This document shows, in pieces, positions 25,828 to 37,498 of a stretch of DNA of 64,000 nt. This stretch comes from Polytrichum commune. Taxonomy: Eukaryota > Streptophyta > Polytrichopsida > Polytrichales > Polytrichaceae. The notes under the pieces are model-generated. The model had not been told where the DNA came from. It made no database searches and saw only the letters and a list, made by a program, of their open reading frames with translations. How positions within the stretch are numbered: position 1 is the stretch's first letter; the number at the start of each line of letters is the position of its first letter. The stretch spans positions 23,312,001-23,376,000 of the forward strand of contig OX485803.1 of NCBI GenBank assembly GCA_950295325.1. Direction: 5' to 3'. The position numbers and the translations under genes are program-made.

Positions 25828-26199
25828 GCGGGTGTTATTCAATGACGTTTCTGAAATGGGACCCTACTATTTGATTGGTGTGTGGTTTGGTGAGGATAAA
25901 GAATAAACACCACAAAGATACATGTTAAAAGAGATTGGACTACATCTTCAAATATTACTAAGCACTCCACATTCGAGAGTGAACACAATTGAGAGGAGCT
26001 ATACACATATATTTTTTTATCAAGTAATCACGAAGCATGCAATTCCGATAACCATAACTAAATCAAGAGGTGTCTGATTTTCAATCCAATTTTTGTTGAT
26101 GCTTCATTGTAGATTTGGCAATGCAACACAAGTTTTGTTGTGTGATTTGAATCGGTAGAAGTTGGAGAGCTTGAAGAACAAACCGCATAACACCCACTT
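25828..26199 (+). repeat. Family 5 dispersed repeat, most complete copy
   Basis: It starts with GGGTGTTATTCAATG and ends with GCATAACACCC, so the ends form a short inverted repeat (GGGTGTTAT). The interior carries AAACACCACAAAGATACATG, AGAGATTGGACTACATCTTC and CATAACTAAATCAAGAGG. About 370 bp and non-coding, it behaves as a TIR element of unknown class; the flanks do not show a clear target duplication. Confidence 0.65.
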
Positions 26200-26275
26200 A
26201 CCTTACATTTGGCCTGCCTTTGCCTTGACGGACTTGGTCCTCTGTCTGACATGATTGTGCACAAGTGTGGGTTAT

Positions 26276-27145
26276 TCTGAAGGACAAGGCGCTTCAGGCA
26301 GCCGCATCCGCCCCAAGTTCGTTGACTCTGTGATCCAGTATCTAGGTTTAATGTAGATGTCACCGCTGGTGAAAATGGCACATCTTCCACAATCCTAGAT
26401 ACGGGGACAGAGGTGATGAATTTGACGGCCTATACTCAAGCAATCGGGGAGGGTAGAACTTGTCTGGATGGTCATTGAAGACAAGCATCTACGTACATGG
26501 AAAGGTACATGGGTGTTATTTTGGTTCGATTTTCATGTTCTCCAACTTCTCCCGATGGCAAACTCGTGGTGCTTTAGCAAACCTCCGATGAAACATCGAT
26601 CTGCAAACAAAAACCGGATTGGAAATCGAACCTCCCTTGATTTAGTTATGGTTGATCGAAAGTGCATGTTTGTCGATTTCTTAACTTGATATATAAATCC
26701 TCCCAATTGTGGTCACTATTGAATGTAAAGTTGTTAATGATATTTGAAGACGAAAGTCCAATCTCTTCTAAACATGTGTCTTTACAATGTTTGCTCTTTG
26801 ATCCTCACCAAACCACATACCAGTCAAATATAAGGGCTCCGATTAAGAAGCCCAGCCACTTAAGACCCATCCATGCCACCTTTACATGCAACGTCCTTGA
26901 TGAAGCACAACCTGTGCACAGGCCCTGAAGTTCGTCGCGTCTGTCCAATAACTAGGGTAAAGGTAGATGTGAAAGTAGCGCATCTACCACGATGTAAATA
27001 TTGGGACAGAGGTGATGAACTTGATCAGGGTCCCTGTGCTGATGGTCGTGGATCAATGTACAGCTGCATGGTTCCTGCCCTCATCTGTTTCTGCAAGTAC
27101 TCGACTGGTGTCAACTTTCAAGGAGAAAACAAGCTGCAGCTTTAG
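26276..27145. repeat. Duplicated unique block (about 26320-26435 and 26925-27035) flanking an inverted family 5 copy
   Basis: Both blocks contain AAGTTCGTYG, a CTAGG...TGTAGATGT stretch, a GGCACATCTTCCAC/GCGCATCTACCAC motif and GGGACAGAGGTGATGAA. Between them at 26508-26860 sits a minus-strand family 5 repeat (CCAATCTCTTCTAAACATG, GGTGCTTTAGCAAACCTCCG). The second block continues in an open frame to a TAG at about 27145, but it resembles no family I know. It may be gene debris. Confidence 0.45.
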
Positions 27146-29645
27146 GAAAGACTTTGGTGGTAACTCTAATGTACAATGCTGTACGTTGTAAGCTTCTTCT
27201 GATGATACTGTTTGATCTTCATCAGCTCCCGTAAAGTCTCCATGTACATGCAGGAGCTTAATTATACCAGTGTTGGTCTGGTATCAATTATTTTGCAATA
27301 ACATTCGGGTATCTATGACGAGGAATTCATTTGTTTTTTACATGCATCTGTAGGGTATGGGTGCTAATTTGATGGTATTTTTGTTTTCGATTTCATGGGG
27401 TCTATACGCCATGCAAGAACCTTCATTCTATATACCTAGGCAACATCGGCCTAGTACCAATATGGTCTAGAATGGTCTAGAATGGTACCGACCCAAATAG
27501 TAACTCGAGTACATAAAGATTTTCTCACTTTGACATACCCATGAAATATCAATATTTCAACTGGTATTTCAATTTTAATACCCATGGTAGATTCTTAGAT
27601 ATCATTGTTGATGTTGATCATTGATACCATGGATTTACCTATATACTAGACCAACACTGGTTTATACCTGCAGGAAGCTAACTTGGACTTTCAGAAACCA
27701 ATTCTTCAGGAAATAAGCTGAAACAGAAGAGTTTGCAAGCATGCTTCTGAAAACTGTGACACAGCAACCAGCATATCAGCATTACATCTGAAATGACAAA
27801 CACTCAATCAGTAGCCACTAATTTCCACATTCTTCAGGAATTCCTGCACTGGTGAATAGACAAAACAGCTTTCACACAAATTTAACTGATCTGAGAGGGA
27901 CAAGCTGATGGGTGGCATGACACATCAAAAACTGTTGCCCAGAAATACTACAATATTGTCTCGATATATATATGTTGATGTTCTGATCCGATTCAACCAG
28001 ACGACGCCATCTCAACACCCAGAATACTATGTCCCTAATTTTAGGCTATCTGATATAGATTTCAACTGCAATATCAGTACTACTTCTCACCTGCAAAATG
28101 CTCACATCCAGCGTCCTTGTGGACATGAATATCACTTGCTGGTAAGGTTGGTAGAATGCTGATTGCTGCTTCGATAGTTAATCTCGTACAATGAGCCACC
28201 CAGAATTTACTCTGCAAGGTTCAGATCATTCACCAGAGTTCAAGAATCTAACTAATAAAATGATCAAGAATATCATACTGCTTTTGTCGTCCCAAGCCGG
28301 CTGGCCGGCAGTGCACTTGGCCAATCAGTACATCAATGAGCACATCAATAGAAAGTTTGATATTGTGCCCAAATCATCATTGAGGTCATGTATCTATGTG
28401 TTGCACTTGGACATGGAATGCTATCCATAAACCATAGGTCCATAATGTGCATGTGCCGTACCCAGAAGGATACTGTTCGCTCTAGTCTCTTGGTATACCG
28501 ATTGACAGATCATTGGAGCATTAATGAAGATGTCACTCATGTTGTACGATGTAGGTCAATGTTGTAGGTGTAGTGCGACTCGTGACACGGGTGAGGAAAG
28601 GAGTACGTAAGGACTAGGGCTACACATATACATAAGTTGCAAAAGGTTTTCCTATAAATAAAATAAAGCAGAATACAAGACATCTGCAATTAATCAAATC
28701 CCAGGAAGTACTTGAATCCAATAAAATGTAACCCCTTAGAGGCTGTATGAGAGGCCACTCAATTGATAAGAATCCTGAAACCAAATATGACCATCCCAAC
28801 ACATGTAAAGCATCCTCAACTGTAAAGCTCCAACAGCAAATTGAAAGGGTGAATGAACTATCTGCAAGGGGGAGATCCAGAAAGAGAGACAGAGTGAGAC
28901 AGATTGTAGTCTGAAAAAAATTGCCCACGATAGTGCCGTGGAATTTACAAAGTTTTTGTACAAAAGTTTCAAATGTTCCGAATATATCACTGACAGAATT
29001 GTACAAATCTACATAGGATAATGAAATCCACTGACTATGGACAGCAGTCCCTAAATTATATACGTCACCCAGCAGCCGGATGTTCTTGATTCTTGTGAGG
29101 TGAATCGTTGAATCTCAAAATAACCCAACACATTTGTTCCGTATTTGATGTGCAGGTGGAATGAAAAAAGCTGAGAGGGATTTTACACTAGTGGATATCT
29201 CCAGACTATTGTACCAAATTATACACCTGTAAATGATTCGTGCCTCCCCTAAGTATTGATGAAAATGATCATCGTCATTTGGATGACTGCCTGTCTACCT
29301 AATTACTACAGGCACGTGAGAGACGAATGCTCAATTCTGGAACATGATTCAAATTCATTAATGACTCTAAATCATACTACACACTTCCCCTCTCTTTTTC
29401 AGGCACCATTGGCTTTGTGTTTTCTGGCAGAGGTTTTGCTTGTCACAAAAAAAGGAGAAAATAAGGAAGACAAATATACTACATACAAGGTTTTCAATCG
29501 AGGTCGTGGTGACGAAATGTCACCAAATCCTGCGTGCATAAATACTATATACCCCCAAGAAAAGACCTGTACAAAGCTGATCTGCTACAGAGGTTTCAGG
29601 TTTAATCCTTTCGCGGTGATTCTAGAGCTTAATTACTTGAAGAGA
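27146..29645. other. 3' flank of the AAP gene, no further gene seen
   Basis: The last few hundred bases before 29645 should include the AAP 3' UTR (minus strand). A (TA)-rich patch lies near 27963. No other exon, RNA or repeat was recognised; ORFs of 60-140 codons here have no family features. Confidence 0.5.
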
Positions 29646-32600
29646 CTAGGACTTGAAGGGTTTATATGTTCGTAGGTCAACGATCATACCTTCGATAGAG
29701 CCCATGGCTGCCGCAAGGGAAACGACAAAACACAAAACAGAGACGATCTGAAGGAGCACCCATTTCCTACTCCACCTTTGGATCTTTTGTTGCACTATGA
29801 ACATCGAAATGGGGAAGTATACAGTGAGAGGCCAGAAGGCAAAAGCCCCAATCAAACCCATGACATCATTGAAGAAGGGAAGAATCATTGACACTACGGT
29901 GGTTAGAAGCACGTAGATGGTACGCCACACCAACCGAAACAAGTTGACGTGCAGCGACTTAGTCAAGTAATATTCCTTGTGAATGAAGGAACTCCTGGGC
30001 CATTTCCTTGACACTATCTTTTCGAAGAAAGCAAAGAGTGGCTGTGTGTACACCTGCGTCAACAGAATATACATGCAACCGGGTTAATAAAATAGATTTT
30101 GTGCCCTAAGTAATAAGCACTGTATCATCACTTAGTAGTAACAATATGCAAACCCATCTGCTAGAAAAAAATTTGGACAGCTCAATTTCAATGCATTTTC
30201 CTGGCGAAAAGGACCACTACAAAAACAGTCTTGAAAATAATAAGACAAGTCAAGGCACATCGGTGAAATGGTTCAAATTAAGGGACCATACATTGGGTTG
30301 AAACAAAGATGTGCACCTGATATGCGCCAACCAGATGCACAACAATACAAGCGTTTGCAAAGTCAACTAGCCAGAACGGATTGTAGAATCCAAATCCGGT
30401 GAGCAGGTTTCCCGGGGCATCATCTCCAAAAGCTGCATATCCAGCGGACCCTACCGCCATATAGAAGACAGTGGTGGTAAGGATACCATAAAGGGTTGCT
30501 TTCTTCATTACTTTGTTCTCAGGAGGTGAAGATTTCAACGTATCCTGCACCCAGAAAAACTGCATGTCAGTAAAGGTAAGTTCCGGTACTGGTCCATGTT
30601 TCACTTCGAGAAACGATGTGGCATTCGGTGTACATCAATTGTGAATAGCAACACCTGCATTCAATCGATGAATTGCACAGGTAGGCTCACATATCAAGTA
30701 CATTGGATTTAATTGCAGCGATAAGGACTTCAAGTACCTGAATTTCAATGAGAATCATTGAGAACGAATAAGCAAAAGCCATGTTGCCGAGGGCACTACT
30801 TACGGCCCATATCTTTTGGCTCTTCGTGACATAACCCAGGTTGGGATCACCAATTTGCACGCCCGTTAGTGTCCCAGATGCATGCTGATTTTCTGTGAAA
30901 ATAAGGGACACTTCAATATTTCAGAGAAGAGGATACTTGTAAGAGCTTTAGGTCTTATTGCTGCATTGCTCTCTGCTACATGCATTAAGCAGGGTTTTGG
31001 AATTTTTAGCGTATCTTCACCCTTCTTCGAAAGATACAGAATATCTCTGTCTTCTTCTATGACCGTAGGGGTTCCATTAATCGGTGCATTAACACTTTTC
31101 AATCCAGAATACAACTTTGTTTAAACTCCTCGCTCAAGTGCGATAATTTCCTCTTATCAAAAGACCTGTAGAACGAAAATCCTTGTTACACAAATACCGT
31201 CGGCGCTCAAGATACTTAAAAAAGTTCGACTCGTTCGGTGTGCATTGACGGAATTAGGTCTGAAATCCTCAATCATATGTCAACCTCGATAACACTTGAA
31301 GACCTCCACACCCAGTGCCAACATTCTGGGTGATTCCTATGTATCATATGATGATGCTGACATTGACGCAAATTAGTTACAAATTACAGTTCTCAGCTTA
31401 CCCGCAGACTGTGCGATACCAAGGCCCAACCCAATTGAGGAATATGCAAAGGACATCACTGCAGCAATTATAGAAAGGAACCACAAGTCGCTGAAACCCG
31501 GAATCTGGGACAGAATAAGCTGTACGACTCCAAAGACGATCATGTATGGAATATTGGAGACATGGCAGTGTGTCTTTCTTCCTCCGGAATGAAAGCAATC
31601 CGACCTTGTAATGGCCCTGCAGACATACAAACACGTTTTTGTGATTCCAGACAAGATTACCGTACTTTGGGTGAACATGACACGCATGATCAGTTTACTC
31701 AGAAACTAACGTGCGAGCAGTATTTCTAACCAGCAGTATCACTAAACCTCATTGCTCGACTCGGCACTATACAATTATCCGTCTCAAGGATGAGCTCGGT
31801 CATTATGTCACTCTGCCACTGCGAGTTCTCGCCGTGAGATTTATAACTACGGCAATCTGATCGGTTATAACTATGTAGCAAATATATAACCTGTAGACTG
31901 CGCACTGACCTAGACCAAAATCACGTGGAACATATTGCACGGGTCACAGGTCGTCGAGCATGTTGGGTTAACTTGAGATTAGAGCATGACACTGATCAAG
32001 TATGGTCAAGAGAGTCATAGTTTCGTACACCATGCTTGTTGCGGCAGTGATGGTGTAGCCAATAGAAGTCCCCAATAGATTTGCATATTGCACCAACCCA
32101 CAAAAGAAGACCTGTCTCCTTCCTGCCAGTCCACCACATACACAAACAATTGTCGGAGATTAGTTAAATTCTCAAGTTTCTTATATCATCATGTTCCTAG
32201 TCACTATTTCATCCTCTTTCCCTCGGGTTATTAAGTCGACCTACTGCTCCCTGACCTGTGAACTCTACACGCCCAGAGTAAGAGCACACATTCAACCATA
32301 ATAGTCATCTTCTGAAATCCCCCAAACCTATTCGTAATTTGTCCTCTTTCAAACTTTTTCGCAGCTTGACACAGGTAAAGAGGAAAAAGAGGTGCTCGAG
32401 TTACACTAAATGGCTGGAAAAGTCCAGCCTCTCACCACTTACACATACAACAAGTTTAAAGAACAAGAAAATACATTAAGCCTTGGCAAGCCAACTTGCA
32501 GTGCACACATGCATCGAGATCAACTCAAAGCTGAATGTCGCATGAGTATAAAAGCTGGTCTTCGGTCTCATCCATGTTCACTCTCACAGTGTCCATGTAC

Positions 32601-33801
32601 GTGTACCAAAAGCACGAATAAAACCACAGTTCTGTTCTGAAAGCCCTCAAACATGTTGATAATTCTCGAGTAATACCCTACGCCTTTGTCACCCTGTAGA
32701 CGTTTTTCGCAGATTAAGACAGGTACCCGTGTTACACTAAAATTCCACCCTCTTCCCACTTTTACGCATACTACAAGTTTAAAGAAGAAATAAGCCTCGG
32801 AAACTGAACTTATAGGGCTTCGGCGCGCGGGTTGCAAGGCAACACATGCATCGATATCAACTCAGAGCTGAATTATCATTCACACAGGCAGACTGGCCAG
32901 AAGTGTATTGATAATTCTCGGGTCATTCCCTATTTTCTGGTCATCGTTTCGACTTTTTCCGCAGATTGAGACTGGTGAAGTGAAGAAAGAGGTGCTCTGG
33001 TTTCACAAAGTGGCTGGCAACTCCAGCCTCTCACAACTTTCACATACAGCAACAAACTTCATAGACCACGAAATAAGCCTCCGCAACCAACTTGCAGGCT
33101 GCCACCGCTACGACAATGCAAAAACTGAAAGGTGAATGTTCATGCACACAGGCAGGAGCGCGAGGAAAGCTGGTGTCGAGTCGGTCGACTCACCCAAGTT
33201 GGCTCGCACAGTGTCCATGTATGTGTAGTTCCGCTTGCCGGTCACCGGGTCAGGGTGGCGGTAACTGTCCGCTAAAAGCATGGACGTGAAGTAGGTGACG
33301 ACCGCAAACAGCAGCAACACCACGGGACCCATCAGCCAACCCATTTGGGCTATGCTCCATGCCAGGGACAGCACCCCTGACCCTATCACCGCCGTTATCA
33401 CATGCGCCGACGCCGTCCATACATTGCCTGTATCATGTATTCCCAGGACCCATCCCATCCCCATGACAAAAATCAGTTCCAAAACCCCTCGCCCAACCCC
33501 AAATTCACTTGCATCTACATGCCAATTTCTCGAGTCCCCATAACACTAACCGCTACTCAAAACACACACTCACACAAACACTTACACACACAAGACGAAA
33601 GAACAAGAAAGCCGATCCAAGGCACATTACTACTACACATTCACCAACACGAAATTCTCCATGACAGAAGCAGCGACACGGGAGGGAATTGTGTTGGTTG
33701 CCTATGCGCAGAGGTTTTCCGTCGTCGTCGAGTTGAGTGCCGTCGTCGTCGATAGGGAGAGTTTGGTGCCCCCCCTCCCAATACGACTTGTTGGACTCCA
33801 T
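29646..33801 (-). CDS. AAP: Amino acid permease (AAP-type proton/amino acid symporter), complete
   Basis: AAPs import neutral and acidic amino acids with protons across the plasma membrane (AAAP family). Exons on the minus strand: 33801-33702, 33427-33194, 32122-32029, 31616-31402, 30892-30738, 30544-30317, 30053-29646. They total 1434 bp, 477 aa plus stop, near the usual 470-490 aa. Signatures: NVWTASAHVITAVIGSGVLS (first membrane helix), LAWSIAQMGWLMGP, CGLVQYANLLGTSIGYTITA, LWFLSIIAAVMSFAYSSIGL, ENKVMKKATL, YAAFGDDAPGNLLTGFGFYN, VYTQPLFAFFEK, VSMILPFFNDVMGLIGAFAF, FWPLTVYFPISMF and the C-terminal TYKPFKS. The hydrophilic acidic N-terminus (DDDG) is typical. The first intron starts with GC, not GT; the other introns are GT-AG. 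Intron 2 contains tandem repeats. Substrate preference and subclade cannot be told from this reading. Confidence 0.96.
32310..33193 (-). repeat. Three tandem copies inside AAP intron 2, one with an exon 2 relic
   Basis: Units lie at about 32310-32607, 32636-32895 and 32895-33193. Shared landmarks on the plus strand: TTTTTCGCAGMTTRAGACWGG at 32353, 32699 and 32949, then TGGCTGG..CCAGCCTCTCACMACTT, then ATAAGCCTC/TTAAGCCTT, then CACATGCATCGA or its decayed form, then GCTGAATG. The first unit also ends with CAGTGTCCATGTACGTGTA at 32587-32605, a copy of the exon 2 end (encodes YTYMDTV on the minus strand); its splice donor has changed, so it is not expected to be spliced. Confidence 0.75.
33428..33701 (-). 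other. GC-AG intron (AAP intron 1)
   Basis: The minus strand reads ATAG|GCAACC at 33701 and ATACAG|GCAATG at 33427. Joining them restores an unbroken AAP frame (LRIGNVWTASAH). No GT donor nearby keeps the frame. The exon-side AG and intron positions +1 to +4 (GCAA) fit the consensus of GC donors. Confidence 0.75.
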
Positions 33802-34260
33802 CTTGCAATTGGTTGCAACAACGACAATACCACAAACGGTAGGAAACTCCTCAGGGGCAACGCTGACAGCAATTGCAATGGGGAGGTGCGTGAGTGTGAG
33901 AGAGTGTATTTATGATGATTTGTGTGTACAGATGGGTGGGTGTAAGTGGGGATCTTTCCCCCGAGCTCCGTGATGGTGGCCAGCGCGTGTAAAACTCGAA
34001 GTGCTTCTCCCCGCCCATGCTCTCTCTCTCTCCCCCCCTCTCTCTCTCTCTCGGTCTCTCTCGCCCTGGCGGCCCAGGCCCACATCCAGGCCTGACAGGG
34101 TGCATATCCACCGTCAACCGGTAAAGGGGCCTCCATCTGGAACTGCAACTCCCGCGCCTTCAATTCGAACTGAATAGGGGCCTTGGATAACCAATCACAT
34201 GACCCTAAGGAACTGGGAGACACTACAGTCATTCATGAAGTAAGTCAAAGCGGATGAAAC
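33802..34260 (-). promoter_or_regulatory. AAP 5' region with CT/GA microsatellite
   Basis: The region upstream of the AAP start has a TC-rich tract at about 34018-34067 (GA-rich on the gene strand), interrupted by a C run. Such tracts are common in plant 5' UTRs. A TAAATA motif near 33910 on the minus strand could be a TATA element. The start of transcription is not determined. Confidence 0.45.
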
Positions 34261-37200
34261 CATGGGTTTAGTCCCAAACCATGGGTTTATGAGAATTGAC
34301 ACAACGTCACCTAACTTCTCTTAATGCTCAAATTATCATACACAATAATGGTGTCAGCTGATTGAAAACCGGCTTTCTAGCTTGTTCTATGAGGATGGGT
34401 GGGCCAAGCCAGCCTTGCAATATGTCAATCCGGGATTCAGGATTGGAGGTCCCATGTTCCTACCTTATTCTAGATCTTAAAATTCTCTCAGAGTTTGAGA
34501 CGTGAAAAGAGGAGGTCCCAAAAGTTTCGCCCAACTTTCAAAATGGGTTCGGATGCATGGCAAGCGAACGAGCTCTTCATTGAAAGTATTCTCAAGAAGG
34601 ATCAAACCCATGGTTTCATCCCTCTTTGAGGAACTTTACGGAATACACTATCAGAGTTATATATAAAGTCTCTCATAAATTCATGGTTTGGTTCAGAGTT
34701 TCGCTCCACTTGTGACGTTTTATAAGGTTCAACAAGTGCACGAGTGGTGTCGGAATTCCTAATTTTAGTGAATTGAAGCAGAGGTGGTTTGAGTTTTGCC
34801 GAGACACAATACTACAAAAACGGACACCTATCCAACTTCTGAGAACACCCGGGGGGTGGGCTCTTTATTGGAACCCTAAATGATGTGCATGCGTCATTAT
34901 GAAATTAAACCCCCTATATATGAGAAGTTTATAAAGGAAAAATGAATGTATATGTACTAATTGCAAGCTAGAAAATGAGCTCATGTATTAGTACTAAGTT
35001 TTTCAATTTAATGTGATTAATGCCTCCACTATACATACAAGATATAAATCATGATCAAACACTCCTTTATTACATATGAAATCCACTTTCACTTTCCAAT
35101 AAGAAAATCATTGAACTTTTTCCCATCCATAGCATGTAACACAACGATTGCATCAAACAAACAAAGACGAAAGCACAAGAACTTACCCACAATATGGAGA
35201 GCAAAACTCAATGAAGCCCATGAGCACTCCAAGCACCTCTTATTTGTAAACACCTAGAAAATGCAAATGCTAACAAGAATGAACATGGTTGTCATTGAGG
35301 ACTATTACCATATGACAACATTAGACGAAAGTTTGAGTTGCTTAAAACTAACACATCTATTGTCAAGTTTTTCTTTAAAGCTTAGGTCCCTTTATTTCAT
35401 ATATCTTAATAGCCTTTTGGGATGTACACACTAGAGAATAACAATACCTCTCATTAATGTATACTATGTACGCTAATGCCTCAAATAATACCCCTTCTTA
35501 TACGCATGTTGGTTTGTATGTCCACCCCTTGGGTGAGAGCATCAATTTAGGTGCCTTCATAAGTTTGATATGAAATTTCGTTTTTATATAACCGTCTTTC
35601 TTTAAACGAAACCCGTGAGTTTTTTGAAAGACTTTAAGGATAGCTTCATTACCAAAGTGTGATTTCAAGTGAATTTTTTGTGTAGGAGAATGTCCATAGC
35701 GGAATGCAATGTGACATTTAGGGACATTGCCCAAGGGTGGGAACCTAAGGGCAATGCCCAAAAACTCCACACTGCACGAACATGATGGACATGCATTAAC
35801 CAATTTGGATATCTTTCAGACATATTTTCATTATACACGTCATTGTAGATATGGTGCATCATGACATATTATAATGCATTGCCCTTCCTTGTCTTTCTTT
35901 GCCCATAACATTACACTCTATAATGAGCATCCATTAATTAAGGCAAGATATCCATAATTGTTCATACTGAATATACAACTTTTGTAGAATTTATCGGAGG
36001 ATGCCAAAGCCCAATCATTGTTATACTCAATATCTTTATCCCACATCATGTATAAAAGGAGATTGTAGCAAATGTTGATTTCAATTCATGTCACTAGAGG
36101 AGATGTTGTCCAAATGAAGCTTGAAGGGTTGCCACAAGGTTACTAGAACACCATGGTGGCAAAGGGTGATAATATTCGGTGCAATCGCCAAAAGGTAACA
36201 ATAGCCAACATATCTATCTATCTAAGTGAAATCCTCATGACCAAGTCAAAAGGCGGGTGAATCTTTTTGGATTGTTTGTTGATTGCATGCACTTGAAGAA
36301 AACAATCTCCCATCTATTAAATTAAAGTAAGGAATCATTCAAGATTATTCTTATCTATGTCGAAAATTTTAAATACCAGTCTACATTGAATTTGGAAGTT
36401 AAAGTATTGGACGGGCATTGGCTTAACAATGTTACACCTAATTGAATCCATGTATTATTTCAAAAAGTAAGGTGGTGGCCACTTTTGAATAAGCCACATG
36501 AAAGAAAACTTGCATTCAAACATAATTTCTATGGGCAAGGAATGAAATGATATCCCCGGTAGTTTATGGCCTACTTTATGAAGTCTCACATTCGAATGCA
36601 TATCCATGTTCTTCTTGTATATTGTTATTAGTAGTAGCCATTACCAAGCCATGATATCTCACTTTGGGCTCCTCTTGTATTATATTGTTGAGAAGCACCA
36701 TGATGTGAGTTTCATATCCATGTTGTTGTTTTAACTTTTATAATAATGCATGGTGATTGCACTATATAGGTTTTGTTCATACCACATGCGATAGATGGTT
36801 ATTTTTATTTTCAAAAGGGAAGGGGGGTCTCCCTTACCATAGTACCTTATCAATTTTAGCACGAAATCATAATTTTCATGAGTGAAGGTGCTACATGTAA
36901 TGCAATGCTTGATTAAAAACTTTGTAAAAGTTGTTGTGACATTAACAATGAATTCAAAGTCAACATGAAAGGTAAGTGTCTAAATCGATGAGATGGAGTC
37001 AATTTTGGACACCCATGTGACAACATAGTTTATTCTCAAAACGCCACATAGGTTTAAATATAATTCTAACCAATGACAACATGCCATATGGCACTTCTGA
37101 ACTATAAGCTTCATCTTGGAGAATCAAAACTGACATGGAAGTAGGTTACCTACTTCTAACAAAACAAAAGAGATCTAAGGGAAATGGATATGGATGAATG

Positions 37201-37498
37201 AAGTGACCATGAAGGTGGATGAGAAACTCCTTAGACTCGGATTGACGAGCCAAGGCAATTTGTAGGCGAAGAAGGACACTGCACTGACTCGGCGAGGTCA
37301 GTACTTAATCGTATTTACTAATCTTCTGTTTAGACGATTGAACTCACTAAGCACCAACTAAGTAGTTTTGTGGAGGGCACGCTTCTCACTAACCATCATG
37401 TATCAAGGAATGGCGGACCTACTAATGAGGTCACTAATACTTACAGGAAGGGTAGGAGGAAGAAAACGACGGGGGTTTACAGCAGATCACTAAAAGGA
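34261..37498. other. Intergenic between the divergent AAP and reductase genes
   Basis: AT-rich sequence with no convincing exon. A short duplicated motif (AAACCATGGGTTTA) occurs at about 34257 and 34278. The 101-codon ORF on the minus strand near 35500-35800 has no recognisable family. The final 130 bases before 37499 should hold the reductase 5' UTR. Confidence 0.5.

Noticed and set aside
33702-34232. 176-codon minus-strand ORF upstream of AAP
   Set aside because: It overlaps the AAP first exon in another frame and reads through the GA/CT microsatellite; no recognisable protein.
35498-35803. 101-codon minus-strand ORF as a retroelement remnant
   Set aside because: No diagnostic gag, protease, integrase or reverse transcriptase motif is visible.
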